NCBI GenBank assembly: GCA_049969475.1
Contig: JBMFOU010000001.1
Span: 186,001 to 250,000 of the forward strand
Length of the DNA stretch: 64,000 nt
Reading direction: 5' to 3'
Source: UBA2030 sp049969475
Lineage (GTDB): Bacteria > Bacteroidota > Bacteroidia > Bacteroidales > TTA-H9
In this document: piece by piece, positions 58,593 through 64,000 of the stretch
Position numbering within the stretch: position 1 is the stretch's first letter
How the letters are laid out: each line of letters starts with the position of its first letter
Translations under genes and position numbers: made by a program
The notes under the pieces: model-generated
Told to the model about the DNA's origin: nothing
The model's input: only the letters and a program-made list of their open reading frames with translations
Database searches by the model: none

Positions 58593-61058
58593 TCAATCTA
58601 CCAATTTTTTGAATTCGGTATTATCGAAGTACTTGATGAATTCGCGGTCATTTTTGGCCCACTGCTTCATCTTGGCATCAGCCTGAATGGCCTTACTGAG
58701 ATTTTCGAAGAGGAGTGCAGTATTTCCGGTGCGAGCGCCTAAGACTGCGGTCAGGTAGTAAACCTGAGCGTTCTTTTCGGCGCATTCAAGGGTTTTGGCA
58801 GCTTCCCCATTGTTGCCCGAGAGCATCTGGGCCAGAGCCAGGTTGTAATCGCACTTCTTGCCTTTCATGGCATTGAGGGCGTCGGCATATTTACCTTCGG
58901 GGATCAGTAGAACGCCGAGGTTATAGTTTTCGTTAACACCCAGCTTCTTGGCTTTTTCGAACATCTGTTTGGCTTTGGGTAAATCTCCCTTCATCAAAGC
59001 TACAGCACCAAGGTTGTTTACTACTTCGCCCTGATCGGGAGCTATGTTGTTGGCTTTTTCGAGGTTAGCAGCAGCATCGTTTGCTTTACCTAATTGTACC
59101 TGAACAACGCCCAGGTTGTTGAATGCCTTCCAGTTGTTGGGGAAAAGCTGAGTGGCTGAACGATAGATTGTTTCTTTGGTTTTGAGATCTTGCGTAAGAG
59201 TGCCAGCGTAGAGCAACTCTTTTTCGTTAAGTTTTTCAGGATTGCTGGTAGCCAGGTTCAGGATTTCTTCGTCGGTCTTGGAAGGTTCGAAGGCAGTGAT
59301 AACAATTTCTGACCTACGCAAAGGAGGTAACAGTTTCTGCTCAATTTGCGGATAAATCAGAATCATGTTACGGATTTCCTGCTCTTTTTTCTTGGGATCA
59401 GCGCTGTTAACAATGTTGAGAACAGTTCCTTTTTCTTTCAGGTCGCTGGCTTCTACCAGTTTCATGAAACCATTCCAGTCGGGTCCATTACCCTTGGTAA
59501 CGATGGGGATATCGGGAACAGCCACTGGGTTCTTTTTGTCCTTGCGCATTTTGTCAAAGTCAGCAAGAATAGTCTTCTTGGCTGCTTCAGCACGATTACC
59601 GGAAAGATTTTCGTTGAAGGTTTCTTCACCTTCGGGCGAAGCCCAACCATTGATGATGATGTCTTTGATCTTATATCCGGCTTTGATGTGATCATACAGT
59701 CCAGCCCATGCGTCTTTGGCTTCTTTTTCTTTATTGAGGCCAAAGTTAAAGTTTACACTATAGAGGTTTTTGGGGAAATAAATCTTGGCTTCGCGGGTTA
59801 TGGTTATATCGCGAACATATCCGTGGGGAACTACCTGAGTTTCAGCTGTACCGGCAATTCGTTTGCAGGTGTAAATCACACCATCGGCGAGTTTACGTTC
59901 ACCCAGTACGAGGCTTTTGCCCGATTTGCCGCAATCGTTGCAAGAAGCGGGGCCTTTAGGCATGTAAGCTACAGGGCTCACTTTGAGTTCCGAAACGTTC
60001 ATATCGGGGCTATATGGAATGGTGTATTTGTAAGTGAAGGTGCCACCATTCTTGTAAGAAATAACAGGACCATCACCTTTTACATTTTCACCCCTGATGC
60101 TCATGCATTTGAGTTTGTGTTCACCCGTGGCATGTTTCAAAACCGGCTGGAAGCACATGGCAGCATTTTTCAGGAAATAGTTGGGAGGGAAGGTGCCGCG
60201 GATAGTAACTTCGATAGAGTCTCCTTTGGTTTCAAGCACAGGAGGAATGGTTTCAAACTTCACTTTTCCGAAGTCTTTCTGCATCTTGCTGAGGTCATCG
60301 CCACCAAATTTGTATACCAGACCCAGCGTGGTCATGCTGTAGAAGTCTTTTTTGATTTCAGCTGCACCTCCTTGTTGAATATCCATTCCTTCACTATCGG
60401 TGAAGCGCAAAACGCTTTCGAGTACCACGTCCACTTTTTCCGATACTGAGTAATTGATGCCTAAACCAGCGGGAACCATTCCTACCAGGTCGCGGTTGTC
60501 GAAGCCTTTACCGTCGCCGCCACCCTGTTCGGTGTTTACTCCGCGCGTGCCCAGCAAGGTGCCGGTTGGGATGTCATATTTACGAACACGATACTGAGTG
60601 TTACCAATACCAGCTACTGCGTACATGCCCAGCTTACGATCCGGGTTGTTACCGAGAATCAGTCGGTCGAGGTCGAAGGTCAGTTGCACGGAGTAATCAA
60701 TGTAGCTACCCTCAATCTTTCGGTTGTAGTATGGCAGATAACTGTGATCGGCCCTGTCTTCCTGTCCGCTGTAATTACCGTAAGCAAGAGTACCCCTTAA
60801 TCCCAGGAAAGGAGTAAACTGCCGGCCAAAAAGGCCACCAAAACCAAAATTCCAATTGTCCTTGTCGGGTACAAATTTGTATTTTACAATATCCCCGTGA
60901 AATTGGCTCAAGCCGCCCTGCGCACCCACATACCAGTATGGTGCTTCTTTAGGAGTGTAGGATGACCCTTTATCAGTCTGGCCGAACATTAAAACAGGAA
61001 TAAGGCCCAACAGCAGTAAAAAGGCTGCTTTCCGGAAGATTTGATACATTTTTCTCAT
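58593..61058 (-). CDS. Outer-membrane protein with barrel, OmpA-like and TPR domains
   Basis: An 821-residue multidomain envelope protein. Signal peptide about 1-26 (ends MFGQ). Residues about 40-250 form an outer-membrane beta-barrel (YWYVGAQGGLSQFHGD to TLGLVYKFGG). About 260-420 is a beta-rich domain with a CNDC cysteine pair. About 430-520 is OmpA-like, with GWASPEGEETFNENLSGNRA containing the N-x2-LS-x2-RA peptidoglycan-binding pattern. The C-terminal part (about 630-800) is TPR repeats (NNLGVVQVQLGKANDAAANL, NNLGAVALMKGDLPKAKQMF). A role in linking the outer membrane to the wall and to partner proteins is inferred. Start 61058 begins the signal peptide. Confidence 0.75.
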   Translation of the reverse strand: MRKMYQIFRKAAFLLLLGLIPVLMFGQTDKGSSYTPKEAPYWYVGAQGGLSQFHGDIVKYKFVPDKDNWNFGFGGLFGRQFTPFLGLRGTLAYGNYSGQEDRADHSYLPYYNRKIEGSYIDYSVQLTFDLDRLILGNNPDRKLGMYAVAGIGNTQYRVRKYDIPTGTLLGTRGVNTEQGGGDGKGFDNRDLVGMVPAGLGINYSVSEKVDVVLESVLRFTDSEGMDIQQGGAAEIKKDFYSMTTLGLVYKFGGDDLSKMQKDFGKVKFETIPPVLETKGDSIEVTIRGTFPPNYFLKNAAMCFQPVLKHATGEHKLKCMSIRGENVKGDGPVISYKNGGTFTYKYTIPYSPDMNVSELKVSPVAYMPKGPASCNDCGKSGKSLVLGERKLADGVIYTCKRIAGTAETQVVPHGYVRDITITREAKIYFPKNLYSVNFNFGLNKEKEAKDAWAGLYDHIKAGYKIKDIIINGWASPEGEETFNENLSGNRAEAAKKTILADFDKMRKDKKNPVAVPDIPIVTKGNGPDWNGFMKLVEASDLKEKGTVLNIVNSADPKKKEQEIRNMILIYPQIEQKLLPPLRRSEIVITAFEPSKTDEEILNLATSNPEKLNEKELLYAGTLTQDLKTKETIYRSATQLFPNNWKAFNNLGVVQVQLGKANDAAANLEKANNIAPDQGEVVNNLGAVALMKGDLPKAKQMFEKAKKLGVNENYNLGVLLIPEGKYADALNAMKGKKCDYNLALAQMLSGNNGEAAKTLECAEKNAQVYYLTAVLGARTGNTALLFENLSKAIQADAKMKQWAKNDREFIKYFDNTEFKKLVD

Positions 61059-61209
61059 AGGTAGATTGTTTAAAGTTATCAGGTTTTCAGACAAAGATAA
61101 TTTACTTTTCTGTATCATGCAAAAATACTGAATAAAATTGGGTAATTTCTTAAAATTTAACAGTAAATCTCTTAAAAATGTTTCACTCTGATATTTTTTA
61201 ACAAATGGA

Positions 61210-61731
61210 TTAAGATTTTCCGGCTAATTCCCATAATACGATTCCGGCACTAACTGCCACATTTAAAGAATGTTTAGTTCCTTTTTGGGGTATTTCCAGA
61301 TGAAAGTCAGAGTTTCGCAGGATTACTTCATCAACGCCATTAATCTCATTTCCAAAAACCACGGCCAACCTATCTTCAAGCCTATTCCCTTGGGTTAAGT
61401 TTATGCTCATTTTCGTTTGCTCAACACTTATAATTTTATATCCCTGCTCTTTAAGGTAGCTTATACATTCAGGGCCGCTTGCCATATATTCCCAATCCAC
61501 CGACAGGGTTGCTCCCAGCGCTGTACGTTCTATTTCGCGGTCGGGTGGGGTAGCACTGATTCCGCAAAGGTATATTTTGCCTATTCCGAAAGCATCGCAA
61601 GTGCGAAAAATAGAACCAATATTTTGTTTACTTCTAATATTATCCAAAACAACCACCAGATTATGACTGGCTTTTTCTTTGAATTCTTCCGGAGCGAGCC
61701 GGTTTAGCTCTTTCATACTTTTCTTAATCAT
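61210..61731 (-). CDS. SPOUT (TrmH/SpoU-family) RNA 2'-O-methyltransferase
   Basis: A 173-residue stand-alone SPOUT methyltransferase, the size of TrmL-like enzymes. Motif 1: VVVLDNIRSKQNIGSIFRT (N, R and the conserved glutamate replaced as usual in this group); motif 2: AVVFGNEINGVDE; motif 3: LEIPQKGTKHSLNVAVSAGI. It is expected to methylate a ribose in tRNA or rRNA; which one is unknown. Starts at 61731 or 61716 are possible. The open frame reaches 61920, but a -7 box on the minus strand (61763-61756) lies inside that extension, so the shorter start is used. Confidence 0.9.
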   Translation of the reverse strand: MIKKSMKELNRLAPEEFKEKASHNLVVVLDNIRSKQNIGSIFRTCDAFGIGKIYLCGISATPPDREIERTALGATLSVDWEYMASGPECISYLKEQGYKIISVEQTKMSINLTQGNRLEDRLAVVFGNEINGVDEVILRNSDFHLEIPQKGTKHSLNVAVSAGIVLWELAGKS

Positions 61732-61755
61732 AAGAGCGTGTAAAGAATGAGTCTG

Positions 61756-61763
61756 CAAAAATA
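61756..61763 (-). promoter_or_regulatory. -7 box of the SPOUT gene
   Basis: The minus strand reads TATTTTTG (TAnnTTTG), ending 24 bases before the start codon at 61731. Confidence 0.5.
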
Positions 61764-61802
61764 CAGTGGCTGATGCATTATGGGAACTTTTTCCCCTGGA
61801 GT

Positions 61803-61834
61803 TTGTAGTCAAAAGAGGCAGAACCTTAACTTTG
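61803..61834 (+). promoter_or_regulatory. Promoter of mutS (-33/-7)
   Basis: TTG at 61803-61805 and TAACTTTG at 61827-61834, spacing 21 bases. The predicted leader to the GTG at 61862 is about 20 nt. Confidence 0.5.
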
Positions 61835-61861
61835 TTCCCACAAAACAAGTAAAAATACCTG

Positions 61862-64000
61862 GTGAAAGGAAACCTTGCCGATACTCCCTTGATGAAACAA
61901 TACAACCGGATTAAGGCCAAATATCCGGATGCATTACTTCTGTTCAGGGTGGGAGATTTTTATGAAACTTTTGGGGAGGATGCCGTAAAGGCATCCCAGA
62001 TCTTGGGAATTGTATTAACCAAACGTTCCAATGGTGCAGCCGCTTCAGTCGATTTGGCGGGTTTTCCTTACCATGCACTGGACAATTACCTGCCCAAATT
62101 GGTCAGGGCAGGCTTGCGCGTGGCTATATGCGACCAGTTGGAAGACCCCAAGATGGCTAAAACCATTGTTAAGCGTGGGGTTACGGAGTTGGTGACTCCC
62201 GGAGTTAGTATTAATGATAAGATTCTTGAACAAAAGGAAAATAATTTTTTGGCTGCCCTCCACTTGGGTGACCTTCATTCGGGAATTTCTTTTCTTGATA
62301 TTTCTACCGGTGAATTTTTGGTGGCCCAGGGAAACCACGAATACATTGATAAACTTTTGCAAAATTTCCGACCTAGTGAAATTGTATTGCAAAAAAATAA
62401 GCTCCGCCGTTTTATCGAACTATTTGGTGATAAATTTTACACCACAACCTTCGACGATTGGGTTTTTACGGAGGAATTTGCTAAAGATTTGTTGCTACGG
62501 CATTTTCAGGTAAGTTCATTGAAGGGTTTTGGGGTAGAAATGCTTCCCCTGGCGGTGGTGGCTGCAGGAGCGGCTCTGCATTATCTGGCCGAAACGCAGC
62601 ATGACAAAGTGGCTCATATTACAAAGTTGTCCCGTATTGAAGAAGACCGCTATGTGTGGCTTGACCGCTTTACCATCCGCAACCTTGAGCTTATCCAGTC
62701 GAACAGCGAGGGAGCTCGCACTTTGCTGCATGTACTCGATCATACGATTACCCCCATGGGTGCCCGTCTCCTTCGACGCTGGATTACCATGCCTCTGAAG
62801 GAGCGAAAAGCAGTGGAGGAGCGCCTTGATATAGTGGAACTTTTTCAAAAAAATAAGGACATGGCTGAAGCCATCGCCCAACAATTGAAAACAGTGGGCG
62901 ACCTGGAGCGACTTACCTCTAAAATTAGCGTAGGAAAGGCCAGCCCCCGGGAGGTGCTCTTTATAGCCAAAGCCCTGGAAGCTGTCAAAGAAATTATTGC
63001 CTTGTGCCAGCATGTGCCCAACCCTGTGCTCCTGCAATTGGCTGAGCAATTGAACCCCCTACCGGTAATTCAGAATCGCATTTTAAAAACTCTGGAACAG
63101 GATCCTCCTCCGCAGGTAAGCAAAGGCCATGTGATTGCCAAAGGGGTATCAGCCGAACTCGATGAACTTCGTACATTGCTTTTCGAAGGAAAAGATTACC
63201 TGGCCCGCATCCAACAGCGAGAGGCCCAGGCAACGGGAATCCCCTCTCTCAAGATTGGTTTTAACAACGTTTTTGGTTATTATCTAGAAGTAACCAATGC
63301 GCATAAAAATAAAGTGCCTCCTACCTGGCACCGGAAACAAACCCTCGTGAATGCCGAACGTTATATCACTGAAGAGCTCAAAGAATACGAGCAAAAAATA
63401 CTGGGGGCTGAAGAAAAAATTCTGGAACTTGAAAATCGGATTTTTAATGAACTACTAATAGCCGTAGCCGACTATATTGTGCCTCTGCAGCTAAATGCTT
63501 CCATCCTGGCCCGGATGGATGTTTTATTAAATTTTGCTCGATTGGCTGCTGAATCCAATTATTGCAGGCCGGTTTTGAGTGATGGACTTCAAATTGAAAT
63601 TAAAGAAGGGAGACATCCGGTCATCGAGAAAATGATGCCTCCGGGCGAACAATACGTTCCGAACGATATTACCCTCGACCCGAAAAATAATCAAATCATT
63701 ATCCTCACCGGGCCCAACATGTCGGGGAAATCGGCCTTGCTTCGCCAGACAGCCCTTATCGTGCTTATGGCTCAAATGGGATGTTTTGTGCCCGCCAGTA
63801 AAGCAACTATTGGTATGGTTGACAAAATTTTCACCCGAGTAGGGGCCTCCGATAATATCTCTTCGGGCGAATCTACCTTCATGGTGGAAATGAACGAAAC
63901 GGCCAGCATCCTGAATAATATTTCGGATCGCAGCCTCATTATACTGGATGAAATAGGCCGGGGAACCAGTACTTACGACGGTATAAGTATTGCCTGGAGT
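61862..64000 (+). CDS. mutS: DNA mismatch repair protein MutS (3' truncated by window end)
   Basis: MutS recognises mismatches and starts repair. 713 codons are present out of about 870, open at the window edge. Seen: the mismatch-binding motif GDFYETFGED (F33, E35), the connector and lever domains, the clamp segment, Walker A TGPNMSGKSALLRQ (about 616-629), the signature region GASDNISSGESTFMVEM and Walker B IILDEIGRGTSTYDG at the edge. The start is GTG at 61862 (residues KGNLADTPLMKQY), preceded in frame by a TAA at 61850; an ATG at 61892 would drop ten residues. It is divergent from the SPOUT gene. Confidence 0.96.
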   Translation, partial: MKGNLADTPLMKQYNRIKAKYPDALLLFRVGDFYETFGEDAVKASQILGIVLTKRSNGAAASVDLAGFPYHALDNYLPKLVRAGLRVAICDQLEDPKMAKTIVKRGVTELVTPGVSINDKILEQKENNFLAALHLGDLHSGISFLDISTGEFLVAQGNHEYIDKLLQNFRPSEIVLQKNKLRRFIELFGDKFYTTTFDDWVFTEEFAKDLLLRHFQVSSLKGFGVEMLPLAVVAAGAALHYLAETQHDKVAHITKLSRIEEDRYVWLDRFTIRNLELIQSNSEGARTLLHVLDHTITPMGARLLRRWITMPLKERKAVEERLDIVELFQKNKDMAEAIAQQLKTVGDLERLTSKISVGKASPREVLFIAKALEAVKEIIALCQHVPNPVLLQLAEQLNPLPVIQNRILKTLEQDPPPQVSKGHVIAKGVSAELDELRTLLFEGKDYLARIQQREAQATGIPSLKIGFNNVFGYYLEVTNAHKNKVPPTWHRKQTLVNAERYITEELKEYEQKILGAEEKILELENRIFNELLIAVADYIVPLQLNASILARMDVLLNFARLAAESNYCRPVLSDGLQIEIKEGRHPVIEKMMPPGEQYVPNDITLDPKNNQIIILTGPNMSGKSALLRQTALIVLMAQMGCFVPASKATIGMVDKIFTRVGASDNISSGESTFMVEMNETASILNNISDRSLIILDEIGRGTSTYDGISIAWS

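Noticed and set aside
59346..60449. A 367-codon open frame on the plus strand antisense to the OmpA/TPR gene
   Set aside because: The opposite frame has clear signal peptide, barrel, OmpA and TPR features; the antisense product shows no recognisable domain.

Overview
The window is a chromosomal stretch of a Bacteroidota bacterium, most likely class Bacteroidia (Bacteroidales-like). The evidence is a complete type IX secretion core block (porP-gldK-gldL-gldM-gldN), lineage-typical families (a second LpxD-like acyltransferase beside efp, a DUF6427-like membrane protein, DUF4403, tandem YitT proteins, an Mrp without the CPxC motif), and recurrent TAnnTTTG -7 boxes, often with TTG 18-21 bp upstream, which is the Bacteroidota housekeeping promoter. 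A run of exactly 100 N at 50863-50962 marks a scaffold gap, so this is a draft assembly. I see no tRNA or rRNA, no insertion sequence, no prophage and no CRISPR array; it reads as core genome.

Layout. 1-5.6 kb (+): an ABC ATPase, efp, an LpxD paralogue, a thioredoxin/glutaredoxin fusion, a groES without groEL, a nitrilase-family amidase and an M28 peptidase. 6-12.3 kb (-): the T9SS operon porP-gldKLMN with a strong terminator. 12.6-16.6 kb: two tandem YitT proteins, a BamA-like barrel and a small PorT-like barrel. 16.6-22.6 kb (-): PAP2 phosphatase, rpoN, asnS, gyrB. 22.8-26.5 kb (+): a large M16 protease and a MORN-repeat protein. 26.8-31.6 kb: dnaX (-), then deacetylase, DUF6427-like membrane protein and rnhB (+). 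31.7-38.9 kb: a 919-residue anchored propeller-like protein, ppnP, a glucosaminidase with LysM, rsmG, a DUF4403 lipoprotein and ftsE. 38.9-46.2 kb: two overlapping glycosyltransferases, proS, a Tyr/Trp/Gly-rich lipoprotein and a FadL-like porin. 46.3-50.9 kb: ridA, pabC, pabB and divergent pabA, then fhs. 51-58.4 kb: a Gdx/SugE exporter cut by the gap, a coiled-coil lipoprotein, rlmI, mrp, 5-formyl-THF cyclo-ligase, sppA, folK and a deoxynucleoside kinase. 58.6-64 kb: a barrel-OmpA-TPR protein, a SPOUT methyltransferase, and mutS running off the end.

Two themes connect genes. One is envelope building and protein export: the T9SS core, several outer-membrane barrels, OmpA/TPR, the glucosaminidase, SppA, LpxD and FtsE. 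The other is one-carbon/folate metabolism: pabABC, fhs, 5-formyl-THF cyclo-ligase and folK all lie within about 11 kb, but in separate transcription units.

I found no clearly new multi-gene system. The observations most worth a second look are: the leader of the lipoprotein gene at 42773, where a C-rich tract can pair either with a decoy GGAGGG or with the real Shine-Dalgarno; the apparently leaderless divergent pabA/pabB promoters; two intergenic triplicate phrases (5831-5860 and 49028-49054); a nested palindrome before the thioredoxin/glutaredoxin gene; the orphan groES; and the multidomain OmpA/TPR and propeller proteins of unknown role.
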